From Gammaproteobacteria bacterium (lineage in GTDB: Bacteria > Pseudomonadota > Gammaproteobacteria > Steroidobacterales > Steroidobacteraceae): DNA of 64,000 nucleotides. Below, one piece after another: positions 27,681 to 37,199 of the stretch. Positions within the stretch are counted from its first letter, which is position 1, and the number at the start of each line of letters is the position of its first letter. The stretch is from contig JANYLM010000143.1 in NCBI GenBank assembly GCA_025357835.1, forward strand, positions 34,530 through 98,529. Direction: 5' to 3'. Under the pieces are notes generated by a model. It was not told the origin of the DNA, searched no databases, and saw only the letters and a list, made by a program, of their open reading frames with translations. The translations under genes were made by a program, and so were the position numbers.

Positions 27681-29024
27681 CCGTGAAGGCGCCGTCCCCG
27701 GTATCCACGACGTCCCCGCCAAGGGAACCCCGGCCATCGCCGCCGCTTCCACAGTCAGAGCCACCAGATCCTCTTTCTCAAGGTGATGCACGTCCTGCTT
27801 GCCGCAGGCGCGCGCAATGGTGGTCAATTCCATGTTCACGGTCTTCAGATAATTCTTCAGTCGCTTAGCGCCCACCGCGGGGTCCAGGCGCAGTTCGAGC
27901 GCCGCATCCTGCGTAGTCACTCCCACTGGGCACTTACCCGTATGACAGTGGTGGCAGAACCCGGGCGCGGTGCCGAGCCGCGCATAATCTTCGACCGCGG
28001 ACACGTGCTGGCCGCCCGTAATATAAGAATCGCTGTTGCAGCCCAGAGCCACCAGCACGCCCTGCCCGATCGCCACCGCATCCGCGCCCATGGCCAAGGC
28101 CTTGGCCACGTCCGCGCCGCTGCGGATGCCTCCTGAAATCACCAATTGCACGGTGCCGCGCATATTGAGATCGTCCAATGCATCGACGGCCTGGCGCAGC
28201 GCGGCCAGCGTGGGTATTCCCACATGCTCGATGAACACGGTCTGCGTCGCCGCCGTGCCGCCCTGCATGCCGTCCACCACGATGACATCAGCGCCGGCGT
28301 GGACCGCCAACTTCACATCGTTGAACACCCTCGTGGCGCCGACCTTGACGTAAATCGGCTTTTCCCAATCGGTGATCTCGCGCAGCTCCTTGATCTTGAT
28401 CACCAGATCATCCGGCCCAGTCCAGTCCGGATGCCGCGAAGCCGAGCGCTGATCGACACCTTCCGGCAGAGTGCGCATGCGCGCCACTCGCGGATTGACC
28501 TTCTGACCCAGGAGCATGCCGCCGCCGCCGGGCTTGGCGCCCTGGCCAATGACGATTTCAATGGCATCCGCGCGCCGCACATCGTCCGGATCGAAGCCAT
28601 AGCGCGATGGCAGACATTGATATACCAATGTTTTCGAGGATGCCCGCTCCTCCGCGGTCATGCCGCCGTCGCCGGTGGTTGTCGACGTGCCTACTTCGGT
28701 TGCGGCACGACCCAACGCATCCTTCACCCGCGCCGATAGTGCCCCAAAGCTCATGCCGGCGACGGTGATGGGAATGGCCAGCTCCACCGGACGGGTGGCG
28801 AAGCGCGTACCTAGCACAGTCTTCGTTACGCAGCGTTCTCGATAGCCCTCGAGGGGATAGCGCGACAGCGAGGCGGCAAGGAACAGCAAGTCGTCGAAAT
28901 TCGGGACGCGGCGCTTGGCGCCCAGGCCCCGAATCTCGTACAGACCGCTGGCCGCGGCGCGTTGAATGTAGTCAATGGTCGATCGATCGAAACCGGCCGA
29001 TTCCTCGAGCTGTGGGCCCGTCAT
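27675..29024 (-). CDS. mgsC: N-methylglutamate synthase subunit C (GltB FMN-domain protein)
   Basis: A 449-residue protein equal to the central FMN and 3Fe-4S domain of glutamate synthase. It has the FMN TIM-barrel with KVGATRVFNDVKLAVHAGAD and VISGGIRSGADVAKALAMGAD, and a cysteine cluster in GFCHHCHTGKCPVG. The start at ATG 29024, 2 nt after mgsB with AGGAG upstream, removes an unrelated 42-residue extension. With MgsA and MgsB it converts gamma-glutamylmethylamide plus 2-oxoglutarate to N-methylglutamate. It is the last gene of the mgd-gmaS-mgs operon; the gene context makes this role preferred over other split glutamate synthases. Confidence 0.9.
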   Translation of the reverse strand: MTGPQLEESAGFDRSTIDYIQRAAASGLYEIRGLGAKRRVPNFDDLLFLAASLSRYPLEGYRERCVTKTVLGTRFATRPVELAIPITVAGMSFGALSARVKDALGRAATEVGTSTTTGDGGMTAEERASSKTLVYQCLPSRYGFDPDDVRRADAIEIVIGQGAKPGGGGMLLGQKVNPRVARMRTLPEGVDQRSASRHPDWTGPDDLVIKIKELREITDWEKPIYVKVGATRVFNDVKLAVHAGADVIVVDGMQGGTAATQTVFIEHVGIPTLAALRQAVDALDDLNMRGTVQLVISGGIRSGADVAKALAMGADAVAIGQGVLVALGCNSDSYITGGQHVSAVEDYARLGTAPGFCHHCHTGKCPVGVTTQDAALELRLDPAVGAKRLKNYLKTVNMELTTIARACGKQDVHHLEKEDLVALTVEAAAMAGVPLAGTSWIPGTAPSRL

Positions 29025-29026
29025 GG

Positions 29027-29737
29027 TCAATACTCCTGATTGGCATCGGCGTGCCAGTGATAGAGACTCTTCGCTGAGGCCACGCGCCTGAATTCCGCGG
29101 GATCGTGAGCAAGTCCAGATTGCACCAGCAAACCCTTCAGAGCGGCGCAATCGGCGTCGGTCATCGGTTCAAAGCGGGCGTCGGCGCCGAGGGAGCGCAC
29201 CTTGCCGCGCACGTAGATGACCGCTTCATACAGTGAATCGCCCAGCGCGTCTTCCGCGTCACCGCAAATCACGATCCGGCCGGCCTGCGCCATAAAGGCG
29301 GAAAAGCTGCCGACGCTGCCGCCCACCACGATGTCGGCGCCCTTGAGGGAAATTCCACAGCGCAGCGACGCATCGCCGTCGATGATCAACAGGCCGCCGT
29401 GCGCGGAGGCGCCGGCGGCCGTGGACGCAAAGCCCCTGACATGCACGCGGCCGGACATCATGTTTTCGGCGGCGCCTGGACCTGCGTTGCCATGCACGGT
29501 GACCGAGGCATGCTTGTTCATACCCGCCACGTAGTAGCCCACATGACCATGAATCTGCACGTCGAGGTCCGCATCGATACCGCATGCGATGGAATGCGCG
29601 CCGTCCGGGTGCTTCACCTGAATTTGCGACACACCTTCATTGGCCGCTTGCTTGTGCAGATACAAGTTCAGGTCCCGCAGGCTGTCGCGGGCAAGATCGA
29701 ATTCGCGCGCCTTAGGCAGCGGCTTCAAATTCGCCAT
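29027..29737 (-). CDS. mgsB: N-methylglutamate synthase subunit B (GltB C-terminal-domain protein)
   Basis: A 236-residue protein made largely of the glycine-rich beta-helix found at the C-terminus of glutamate synthase (GNAGPGAAENMMSGRVHVRG; GGLLIIDGDASLRCGISLKGADIVVGG). In glutamate synthase this domain is structural; in the N-methylglutamate pathway it is a separate subunit. The start overlaps the mgsA end by 13 nt, indicating coupled translation. It is also similar to GlxC-type proteins; the adjacent gmaS and mgd genes decide the call. Confidence 0.9.
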   Translation of the reverse strand: MANLKPLPKAREFDLARDSLRDLNLYLHKQAANEGVSQIQVKHPDGAHSIACGIDADLDVQIHGHVGYYVAGMNKHASVTVHGNAGPGAAENMMSGRVHVRGFASTAAGASAHGGLLIIDGDASLRCGISLKGADIVVGGSVGSFSAFMAQAGRIVICGDAEDALGDSLYEAVIYVRGKVRSLGADARFEPMTDADCAALKGLLVQSGLAHDPAEFRRVASAKSLYHWHADANQEY

Positions 29738-30621
29738 GAATAAATCTCCTCAGGCTTGGGCTCGAACAGAGTTGCGTGGGAAATGTGCGGCAAATGCGCC
29801 AGGGAGCGAAATTCCGAGGCGATGGCGACGTAGTCGTCGGTCTCGGCCACCACCGCCGGCTTGCAGGCAAAGGCGTCGCGGACGATGAGAAGCTCAGCGT
29901 CGGTACCCATCAAGAAGGTGAAAAACCCGTCCAATTCGCTGAATCCGCGCTGTACCGCCGTTTTCAAATCGTCGCCCTCGCGTAGGCGCCACTCGAAGAA
30001 ACGGCACGCGGCCTCAGTGTCGTTGTCTGTTTCGAATTCGATGCCAAGCGGTTCGAGGCGTTTACGCACCAAGTGGGGATTGGACAGCGAACCGTTGTGC
30101 ACCAGGCAAAAGTCGCGGCCGGCGGTGAATGGATGCGCATGCGCCGGCGTCACGGCCGATTCGGTTGCCATGCGAGTGTGGCCCACCAGGTGCGAGCCCT
30201 GCAGGGACTTGAAGCCGTAGCGCTCGGCGATGTCCGCCGGCGCGCCCACATCCTTGTACAGGTCGATGGACTGGCCCACCGACAGCACCGCAATCAGCGG
30301 CGCATGGCGCCCCAGCCAGGCGACGAGCAGATCCGGATCGGCTGCGCTGGTTAGCACCGCGTGATTGCCGTGGGTCGAGATCTCATGTGCAGGAGCGAAG
30401 TGTCCGGCGATTCTCGCGAGTAATTCTGACCAATCGACCGCGGTCTCGCCGCTGTACAAGCTGAGCTTGTGGTGCCGATCCGACACCGGCGTAGTGTATA
30501 CGGCCAGCCCGGCGGAATCGGGACCGCGCTCCGTCATGCCCACCAACATGGGTACCATGAGCGCGCCGAGTTGGCCGCGCAGCGCAGGATTCTTGACCAG
30601 AAGACCGACGATTCCACACAT
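29725..30621 (-). CDS. mgsA: N-methylglutamate synthase subunit A (class II glutamine amidotransferase domain)
   Basis: A 298-residue Ntn-type amidotransferase starting MCGIVGLL at 30621, with AGGAG 9 nt upstream. Cys2 becomes the N-terminal nucleophile after Met removal. RGPDSAG, the GHTRMAT loop and HNGSLSN are the conserved substrate-binding elements. In glutamate synthase this domain releases ammonia from glutamine; here it would release methylamine from gamma-glutamylmethylamide and channel it to the FMN subunit. It follows gmaS by 23 nt. Confidence 0.9.
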   Translation of the reverse strand: MCGIVGLLVKNPALRGQLGALMVPMLVGMTERGPDSAGLAVYTTPVSDRHHKLSLYSGETAVDWSELLARIAGHFAPAHEISTHGNHAVLTSAADPDLLVAWLGRHAPLIAVLSVGQSIDLYKDVGAPADIAERYGFKSLQGSHLVGHTRMATESAVTPAHAHPFTAGRDFCLVHNGSLSNPHLVRKRLEPLGIEFETDNDTEAACRFFEWRLREGDDLKTAVQRGFSELDGFFTFLMGTDAELLIVRDAFACKPAVVAETDDYVAIASEFRSLAHLPHISHATLFEPKPEEIYSWRI

Positions 30622-30644
30622 GCTGCAGCTCCTAGAAAACTCGC

Positions 30645-31979
30645 CTAGAAAAATTCGAGATAGCGCCGTGATTCCCAATCGGACACATGGCGCGAATACT
30701 CTGTCCATTCCATGCGTTTCAAGCGGATGAATTCACCCGCAAGGTCCGCTCCCAAACCGTCACAGATCACTTTGTCGGACTCGAGCGCCTCGACCGCTTC
30801 GTTGAGTGCCTGCGGCAACAGCTTGATGCCCTTAGCCGCCAGCTCCTCCGGCGACAGCTGGTACAGGTTGATGTTCTGCGCTGGACCCGGGTCGAGCTTG
30901 CGATCGATGCCGTCGAGACCGGCGGCGATCAAGGCGGCGGATACTAGGTAGGGATTGCATGCCGAATCCGGCAGCCGGATTTCGAGCCGCCCGTGGGGAA
31001 TACGGACGCAGGCGGTGCGGTTATTATCGCCATAGGTAATATACGCGGGAGCCCAAGTGGCGCCCGACAGAGCGCGGCCCACCACCAGCCTCTTGTAGGA
31101 GTTCACGGTCGGTGCCGCCACGGCGCACAGCGCGCGCGCATGCTGCAGCACACCTCCCAGGAAGTGATAGGCCATGGTCGACAAACCCATGCCCGACTTG
31201 TCGTTCTTGTCGTAAAAGGCGTTTTTCTGCTGCGCCGAACCCACCGACACATGAAAGTGCGCGCCGCTGCCGGCGCGGTTGGCAAAGGGCTTGGGCATGA
31301 AGGTCGCGGTCAACCCATGCTTGTGGGCGATCTCGCTGACCGCCATCTTGACGAAAGTAAAGTTATCGGCGGACTTGAGCGCATCGGCATAGGTGAAATT
31401 GATTTCAAACTGCCCGTTGCCGTCCTCATGGTCGATTTGGTACACATCGATGCCCACGGCACGCAGCCCCGCCACTATTTCATCCAGCACCTCGCGAGTG
31501 CGGTACAGGCCCTTGTAGTCGTAGCAGGGCTTGTCGAGGTTGTCCGTGGGATCGGCTGGCCCCAAGCTGCCGTCCTCGCGCCGCGACAGCAGCATGAACT
31601 CGGGTTCAATGCCGGTGTACAAAGTGAGTCCGCGCTCGGTGAGGCGCGCAATCTGCGCTTGCAGCGCCACCCGGGAACAATAGGGATACGGTTTCTTGTT
31701 GACCACCCCGTTGCAGATGATGCGCGCATAGCCCGGCATCCACGGAATGTCCTGCAGCGTCGACAGATCGCCGACTGCCATGTAATCGGGACCTTCCGGA
31801 CCCATACCGAAGCCCCATAGAGCAAAACCGGCGAAGCCCGCTCCGTCGGTGAGCACCATTTCCAGATGTTCGACCGGAACCGCTTTGGCCTTCGCGGCAC
31901 CATGGATATCCACGAACTGCGCCAGCACATAGCGGATTTTGTGTTCTTCGAAAAATTTCTTTGCCTGCTGCTGATTCAT
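30645..31979 (-). CDS. gmaS: Gamma-glutamylmethylamide synthetase
   Basis: A 444-residue glutamine-synthetase-fold ligase, the usual GmaS length. The N-terminus ([19 protein letters not shown] ... [20 protein letters not shown]) follows the GmaS pattern rather than GlnA. Catalytic and ATP elements include [24 protein letters not shown] and the substrate-arginine region. GmaS joins methylamine to glutamate using ATP, the committing step of the N-methylglutamate pathway and the accepted marker gene for it. The start overlaps mgdD by 4 nt. Flanking mgd and mgs genes make the assignment near certain. Confidence 0.95.
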   Translation of the reverse strand: MNQQQAKKFFEEHKIRYVLAQFVDIHGAAKAKAVPVEHLEMVLTDGAGFAGFALWGFGMGPEGPDYMAVGDLSTLQDIPWMPGYARIICNGVVNKKPYPYCSRVALQAQIARLTERGLTLYTGIEPEFMLLSRREDGSLGPADPTDNLDKPCYDYKGLYRTREVLDEIVAGLRAVGIDVYQIDHEDGNGQFEINFTYADALKSADNFTFVKMAVSEIAHKHGLTATFMPKPFANRAGSGAHFHVSVGSAQQKNAFYDKNDKSGMGLSTMAYHFLGGVLQHARALCAVAAPTVNSYKRLVVGRALSGATWAPAYITYGDNNRTACVRIPHGRLEIRLPDSACNPYLVSAALIAAGLDGIDRKLDPGPAQNINLYQLSPEELAAKGIKLLPQALNEAVEALESDKVICDGLGADLAGEFIRLKRMEWTEYSRHVSDWESRRYLEFF

Positions 31980-32542
31980 CCCGAAACTCCCGTGTAACTG
32001 CCCCCGCATTCAATGACCACCGCGCCCAAGGACTCGCCCAGGTACGGACCGAAAGTCGGATCGCACCAGATCCGGTATTGACGCCCTGCCGCCCCACCCT
32101 GCTCGTCCGGACCGTTCTGCGGCACGACCAGCGCCGCGACCCCGATCATGAGCGTCATGATTAAGGGACGCGAGTCCAACGACAGCGCCGCGAAATTCAC
32201 ATTGCAGACTTGCGCAAGCACTTCGTGAATCCGATCGCCGCCGAGATGAAAGGCCCAGTCCTCGCGCAGTACCGGATACACTCCCGGCGGATGTTCATCC
32301 AAGGACAGTGAAATTCGCTTGAGTGTCGAACCAGCCACAACGTCCTCGAGAAAGAACTCCGCGGTGCCGAGACGCGCCACCAGCGGCGCGGCGGCGGCGG
32401 CCAAGACCTCCGCCGAGTAGGTCCATGTATTGGCAGTGCTCGGTACCCGAATTCCGTTCGCGGCCAACCACTCCGCCGCGCGCGGGCCCTTCAGGCCCAA
32501 CCTATCGCGCTGTACACACAACTTCAGAGCCGGAGCGCTCAT
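31976..32542 (-). CDS. mgdD: N-methylglutamate dehydrogenase, gamma (SoxG-like) subunit
   Basis: A 188-residue protein resembling the gamma subunit of heterotetrameric sarcosine oxidase ([40 protein letters not shown]). It has no cofactor of its own and helps the folate-binding region of the alpha subunit. It overlaps mgdC and gmaS by 4 nt on either side, which fixes it as part of the N-methylglutamate dehydrogenase set rather than a sarcosine oxidase. Confidence 0.85.
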   Translation of the reverse strand: MSAPALKLCVQRDRLGLKGPRAAEWLAANGIRVPSTANTWTYSAEVLAAAAAPLVARLGTAEFFLEDVVAGSTLKRISLSLDEHPPGVYPVLREDWAFHLGGDRIHEVLAQVCNVNFAALSLDSRPLIMTLMIGVAALVVPQNGPDEQGGAAGRQYRIWCDPTFGPYLGESLGAVVIECGGSYTGVSG

Positions 32543-35406
32543 GCACCCAAGCCCGCTTTCTGGCGCAGACCCTTGGGATCATAAAACGGTGCTGCCACGA
32601 CTCGCGCCGCCAGCATGGCGCCGTTATCGACGCGTATTTGGATGTCGCGCCCTACCTGCGCAAGCTCCGGGGACAGCATGGCGAGTCCGATGGATTTGTT
32701 CAACGCTCGCGAGTAAGTCACGCTGGTGACGCGGCCGGCTATCGCGCCCTGGTCGATGACCAAGTGGCATTCCTTGGGAAGCGGCGTCGCTGCGGCAAGT
32801 TCAATGCCTACCAGCTTTTGCCGGGGCCCGCGCGCCTGCAGGATGCGCAGACTGCGCTGACCGACGAAGAAGGGCTTCTTCATGGCCACTGCCCACAGGG
32901 CGTTCGCCTCGTTTGGATCGGTCAAACCGTCGGTGTCCTGACCCACGATGAGATGACCCTTTTCCAGGCGCAGCACGCGTTGCGCTTCCACGCCGAAGGG
33001 CCTCAAGGCCCGCGGCGCGCCAGCCGCGAACAGAGCTTGCCAGACATCGGATCCACGGCCGGCAGCAACATGGATTTCGTACCCCAGTTCACCGACGAAG
33101 CCCACGCGCATCAGGCGGGCCGCGGCTCCGGCAACCTGTCCCGAGCGCACCGCCAGATAGGGAAACGCCTCGTCTCGCAAGTCGATATCCGTCAATTCCT
33201 GCAAAACCTCGCGGCTAAAGGGACCCGCGAAATTGAATGCCGCTCGATGGCCGGTGACATTCACTAGCGCGCAATCCAGCCCCCACAGCGCATTGAGCCG
33301 CTGCAGTTCACGAAACACCGTGGCGGAGCCGCCGGTAGTGGTCGTGAAATAAAACATCTGCTCGGCCAAACGCGCAATAACGCCGTCGTCGATGATGACC
33401 CCCGACTCGTCCAGCATCAGACCGTATCGGGTCATGCCGACTTTCAGATCGGAAAATCGTCCGGTGTACACGCGATCCAAAAGCTCGGCAGCCCCCGGTC
33501 CGTAAACCTCGATCTTCCCCAGCGTCCCCACATCGATGATTCCGACGCCTTCGCGCACGGCGCGAACCTCGGCATCGATGCTCTGCGCACGGCTCTCACC
33601 GGACACCGCATAGAATTCGGGCCTACGCCAGTTGCCCGCAGGCATCCACACCGCGCCCAATGCAGCATGTTGCGCATCGATGGGCGTACGGCGCTCCGGG
33701 TAGAAGCTGCGGCCCGCCAACAATTTCATCGGCACCGGGTGATACATAGGTCGAGCCGTGGTCAGGCCGAGCTGGTCCACCCCGACGCCGCGAAAACGCG
33801 CGAGGACACGCAGGGCGTTCATGTTCGAGTGCTTGCCCTGCGAGGGTCCCATGCCCACCGTGCTGTAGCGTTTGAGCAGTTCGCTGGAATCGAACCCTTC
33901 CTGCGCCGCGTTTTCCAAATCCTTGACCTGCAAGTCCTCATCGAAGTCGACGAAGTTCTTCGCCTTTGGGTGATCGATGATGGCGAAGCGGTGGGAGGGG
34001 CAGCGCGCGCTGCGCGCGACCATGGCGCTGCTCGGCACGCCGAGGCCCGCATGCGCGGCGGCCTGCGATCCCGCGCGACGGCCATCGGCGAGCCGTGATT
34101 CGCCGTCGTAAACACCGTTCATGCGGCCGGCCGCGAAGATTCCCTGTGGCAATTCCGTAGGGATGAACTGCTGCAGGCCCTCGGAGAATTGCGTACTGCC
34201 GCCGGCTTGGAGAAACAGCTGCGCGGCCGCCGCCCATCCGACACTCATCAATATCGCATCACATTCGATATGCCGTGACGAGTCCGCATCGACACGCCCG
34301 GCGGCATTCAATGGCGCGACCCGCAGCCCCGCCACGGCGCCGTCCGGGCCGCGTATAGCTTCATACGGCGCATGCGCTTGCAGTATGGGCAGCCCCAAGG
34401 CGGCACAGGAAGTCACTGCCGAATGGCTCTCTGCGGTGGTACGCAGCTCGACGATGGCGGCCACCGGCACACCGCGCGAATGCAACTCGAGGCAGGTCAC
34501 GTAGGCCTCCAAATTGGCGGCGATGATCACTACACGACGGCCGGGAGCGACGCTGTGGCGCGCGAGCAGCCGCGCTGCGCCGGACGCCAGCATCACGCCG
34601 GGCAAATCATTGTTGCGAAACACGGCCGGCTGCTCGATCACCCCCGTGGCAAATACCACGGCCCTGGCGCGCATCTTCGTCATGCGCGAGGGCGAAGCCA
34701 GCGCGACCCAGTGGTCCGCGTAATAGCCGGCTGCAATGGTCGCTAGATACAAGGTGATGGAGCCAGATTCCTGCACCGCCCGAACCAGTGCCGGGGGAGC
34801 ATCGCTGCCTCCCAGCCGCGGCGATTCATCTACCAGGGCCACCTGCGCACCGCTCTGGGCGGCCGCCAACGCGGCCGACAGGCCGCTTGGGCCCCCGCCG
34901 ATAACCAATACATCGCAAAATCCATAACGCTTGGGGGTGGCCTCACGCGCAGCGTGCAAATTCACCTCGCCCAAGCCAGTGAGAGCGCGGAACATCCGTT
35001 CCCAATGGGGGAACCATCGCTTGGAATGAAATGCCTTGTAGTAAAACCCCACCGGCAATAGACGCGCGAAGCGATCCAGTACACGCGCCTTGTCCTGCCA
35101 CAGACCACCAAAGGTATTAAGCGCCGTCACGCGCATGCCCTCTCGCAGCAAGGTCACATCGCCGCGCACATTCGGTACGCCGTCGACCTGGAACAACGTA
35201 TTGCTGTCGTGATTGGCAAACGAGAGGATGCCGCGCGGCCTGTGGTATTTGAAGCTGCGCGCCAAATAAGGCATGCCTACCGCAGCCAAAGCCGATGAAA
35301 TCGTATCGCCGGAATACCCTTGGTATTCGCGGCCTTCGAAACTGAAACGCACTGCGACCGAGCGATCCAGCCACTCTCCGGCGTGAACTTCCAAACGATG
35401 CATCAT
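32539..35406 (-). CDS. mgdC: N-methylglutamate dehydrogenase, alpha (SoxA-like) subunit
   Basis: A 955-residue subunit; ATG 35406 overlaps the mgdB stop (ATGA), while a longer frame shadows mgdB. Residues ~10-95 form the ferredoxin-like N-terminal domain (SRxFKYHRPRG region). Residues ~140-430 bind dinucleotide (DVLVIGGGPSGLSAALAAA), and the C-terminal ~380 residues are the GcvT-like tetrahydrofolate domain (GVGIIDVGTLGKIEVYG; GFVGELGYEIHV). The complex oxidises N-methylglutamate and loads the methyl carbon on tetrahydrofolate, regenerating glutamate. Confidence 0.92.
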   Translation of the reverse strand: MMHRLEVHAGEWLDRSVAVRFSFEGREYQGYSGDTISSALAAVGMPYLARSFKYHRPRGILSFANHDSNTLFQVDGVPNVRGDVTLLREGMRVTALNTFGGLWQDKARVLDRFARLLPVGFYYKAFHSKRWFPHWERMFRALTGLGEVNLHAAREATPKRYGFCDVLVIGGGPSGLSAALAAAQSGAQVALVDESPRLGGSDAPPALVRAVQESGSITLYLATIAAGYYADHWVALASPSRMTKMRARAVVFATGVIEQPAVFRNNDLPGVMLASGAARLLARHSVAPGRRVVIIAANLEAYVTCLELHSRGVPVAAIVELRTTAESHSAVTSCAALGLPILQAHAPYEAIRGPDGAVAGLRVAPLNAAGRVDADSSRHIECDAILMSVGWAAAAQLFLQAGGSTQFSEGLQQFIPTELPQGIFAAGRMNGVYDGESRLADGRRAGSQAAAHAGLGVPSSAMVARSARCPSHRFAIIDHPKAKNFVDFDEDLQVKDLENAAQEGFDSSELLKRYSTVGMGPSQGKHSNMNALRVLARFRGVGVDQLGLTTARPMYHPVPMKLLAGRSFYPERRTPIDAQHAALGAVWMPAGNWRRPEFYAVSGESRAQSIDAEVRAVREGVGIIDVGTLGKIEVYGPGAAELLDRVYTGRFSDLKVGMTRYGLMLDESGVIIDDGVIARLAEQMFYFTTTTGGSATVFRELQRLNALWGLDCALVNVTGHRAAFNFAGPFSREVLQELTDIDLRDEAFPYLAVRSGQVAGAAARLMRVGFVGELGYEIHVAAGRGSDVWQALFAAGAPRALRPFGVEAQRVLRLEKGHLIVGQDTDGLTDPNEANALWAVAMKKPFFVGQRSLRILQARGPRQKLVGIELAAATPLPKECHLVIDQGAIAGRVTSVTYSRALNKSIGLAMLSPELAQVGRDIQIRVDNGAMLAARVVAAPFYDPKGLRQKAGLGA

Positions 35407-35723
35407 GCTGCGCCGCCCGAAATCGCTGGCGCCGGACCCACCGTGGCGCCCGGCGTCGGCAAACCGCGGCGCACGGCCTCGGCCGGAAACGTGGCGATGA
35501 CCACATCGCGCGTGGTGTCGCGCAAGGCCACAAACCAGAAACCCGAAGCGATGTGGCACCACCACTCGTACTTGGCGCCAGGTGAACCGGAGCGATTGAA
35601 CACGTAGCTGCTCCACTCAGCGTCGCTGCAGGTATTGGGGTCCGGGCTGCGACGGACCTCGCCGCCGTAGGCGAATTCCGCGACGGGACGCGGACCGTTC
35701 AGCGGACAGACCATGATTTTCAT
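35403..35723 (-). CDS. mgdB: N-methylglutamate dehydrogenase, delta (SoxD-like) subunit
   Basis: A 106-residue protein (MKIMVCPLNGPRPVAEFAYGG), typical of the zinc-binding delta subunit of heterotetrameric sarcosine oxidase. The cysteines in VCPLNG and TCSDAEW and the Cys-His in WCHIASG are candidate zinc ligands. It overlaps mgdA by 1 nt and mgdC by 4 nt. It is too small to be catalytic and has a structural role in the complex. Confidence 0.88.
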   Translation of the reverse strand: MKIMVCPLNGPRPVAEFAYGGEVRRSPDPNTCSDAEWSSYVFNRSGSPGAKYEWWCHIASGFWFVALRDTTRDVVIATFPAEAVRRGLPTPGATVGPAPAISGGAA

Positions 35724-36964
35724 CAGTGGCCCACCGACGCTGCACCTTTTTCGCCCGTGAGCTGGTAACGCGCGAAGCGATCGAAGCCGAAGCCCTCGAT
35801 CAGGGGATGATTGCGCCCGGTCGCCACCGTGTGGCTCATTGTCTTGCCGCACACCGGCGTGGCCTTAAAGCCCCATGTGCCCCATCCCGCATCCAGATAG
35901 AAGCCCTCGACAGGGGTTACGCCCATGATTGGCGCGAAATCCGGCGTCATGTCGGCGAGCCCGGCCCATTGGCGATTCACCTTGACCTCGCTCAGGAAGG
36001 GAAACATGTCCAGCATGTGCGACGCCAGCCCCTCGACGAAATCCAAGGTCGGCCGCGTGGCATGCAGTTCGTAGGGGTCTAGCGACGCGCCCATCACCAG
36101 TTCGCCGCGAGCCGTCTGCGATACATAGACATGCAGCGAGCCCGACACGATGATGGGATCCAGCCAGGGTTTGACGGGTTCCGAGACCATGGCCTGCAAG
36201 GGATGCACGTAAATCGGCGTATGCAGGTCCACCATGTCGAGAATTCGCGGCGTAAATCCGGCAACTGCACACAGCACCTTCGAGGTGGCGATGGGCCCGC
36301 GCGTGGTGTCGACGCCCACTACCCGGCCGCCCTGCAATCTAATCCCAGTGACTTCGGTTTGTTGATGGATCTCGACACCGCGGCGATCGGCGCCGCGTCC
36401 ATATCCCCAGGCCACCGCATCGTGGCGCGCAATGGCGCCCGGCTCGTGAAACAAGGCGCCGAGAATCGGTGCATGGCCGCCGCAGGTCATATCGATAGAC
36501 GGAATACCGCGCTTGACGAAAGCGGCATCCACGGCTTCGGAGCGCACGCCATAGTGCTTGTTGACCTCCGCCCTCCAGCGCATGGTGCGCATCGCCGAGT
36601 CGGTGTGCGCGAGGGTATAGTGGCCACGCGTCGAATAGAATAGGTTCAAATCGAAGTCTTCGCCCAGATCCTGCCAGAGGCGCACGCTCTCATCGTAGAA
36701 TTTCACTCCTTCCGGAGTGAGGTAGTTCGAGCGAATGATGGTGGTGTTGCGCCCGGTATTGCCGCCGCCGAGATAGCCCTTGTCGAGCACCGCCACATTG
36801 CGAATGCCGTGATCGCGTGCAAGGTAGTAGGCTGCCGCCAGACCGTGCCCCCCTGCCCCGATAATGACCACGTCATAGCCCGCCTGCAACGAGTCATGGC
36901 GCGCAAACATACGGGGTTCAGGGTGTTTGCGCGACAGGCCAAAACGAAGTAAGCGATAGGGCAT
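35723..36964 (-). CDS. mgdA: N-methylglutamate dehydrogenase, beta (SoxB-like) subunit
   Basis: A 413-residue flavoprotein of the DAO/sarcosine oxidase beta family. It has the FAD Rossmann motif VVIIGAGGHGLAAAYYLA at about residue 32, LGGGNTGRNTTIIRSNY, and the C-terminal YLDAGWGTWGFKATPVCG, where the flavin and substrate meet. It catalyses oxidation of the N-methyl group. It is the first gene of the operon; its promoter region carries two adjacent palindromes (37051-37077). Eight genes from here to 27675 overlap or lie within 23 nt. Confidence 0.93.
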   Translation of the reverse strand: MPYRLLRFGLSRKHPEPRMFARHDSLQAGYDVVIIGAGGHGLAAAYYLARDHGIRNVAVLDKGYLGGGNTGRNTTIIRSNYLTPEGVKFYDESVRLWQDLGEDFDLNLFYSTRGHYTLAHTDSAMRTMRWRAEVNKHYGVRSEAVDAAFVKRGIPSIDMTCGGHAPILGALFHEPGAIARHDAVAWGYGRGADRRGVEIHQQTEVTGIRLQGGRVVGVDTTRGPIATSKVLCAVAGFTPRILDMVDLHTPIYVHPLQAMVSEPVKPWLDPIIVSGSLHVYVSQTARGELVMGASLDPYELHATRPTLDFVEGLASHMLDMFPFLSEVKVNRQWAGLADMTPDFAPIMGVTPVEGFYLDAGWGTWGFKATPVCGKTMSHTVATGRNHPLIEGFGFDRFARYQLTGEKGAASVGH

Positions 36965-37050
36965 GCGGACTTAGCTGAATTCGCCGGCACGACACCGGTT
37001 TGGCAGGGGGGATACCATGAACGAATCTAACCACGAAATTTAACTGTGGC

Positions 37051-37077
37051 GCAAATCATTTGCGTATTGTGCAATAC
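37051..37077. promoter_or_regulatory. Candidate operator of the N-methylglutamate operon: two adjacent palindromes
   Basis: GCAAATCATTTGC (37051-37063, perfect arms around one base) is directly followed by GTATTGTGCAATAC (37064-37077, perfect 6-bp arms). The first fits GCAA-N5-TTGC, the same pattern as GCAATAAATTTGC upstream of tmd (47068-47080). The block lies 87-113 bp upstream of the mgdA start and could be bound by the XRE-cupin regulator at 46365 (inference). Confidence 0.6.
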
Positions 37078-37199
37078 CTTCGCGGACTCGAAAACCGTCT
37101 CCCGTGGGCCAAAACGCTGATTCCACAATGCTTCGCAGACAACATTTATGACAGCATGTAATATTTGAGGCCCTGTGGTTGCCGACAAGGACGTCTCCC

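Noticed and set aside
31976..36964. Reading mgdABCD as heterotetrameric sarcosine oxidase
   Set aside because: Subunits are homologous, but gmaS and mgsABC in the same overlapping operon identify the N-methylglutamate pathway.
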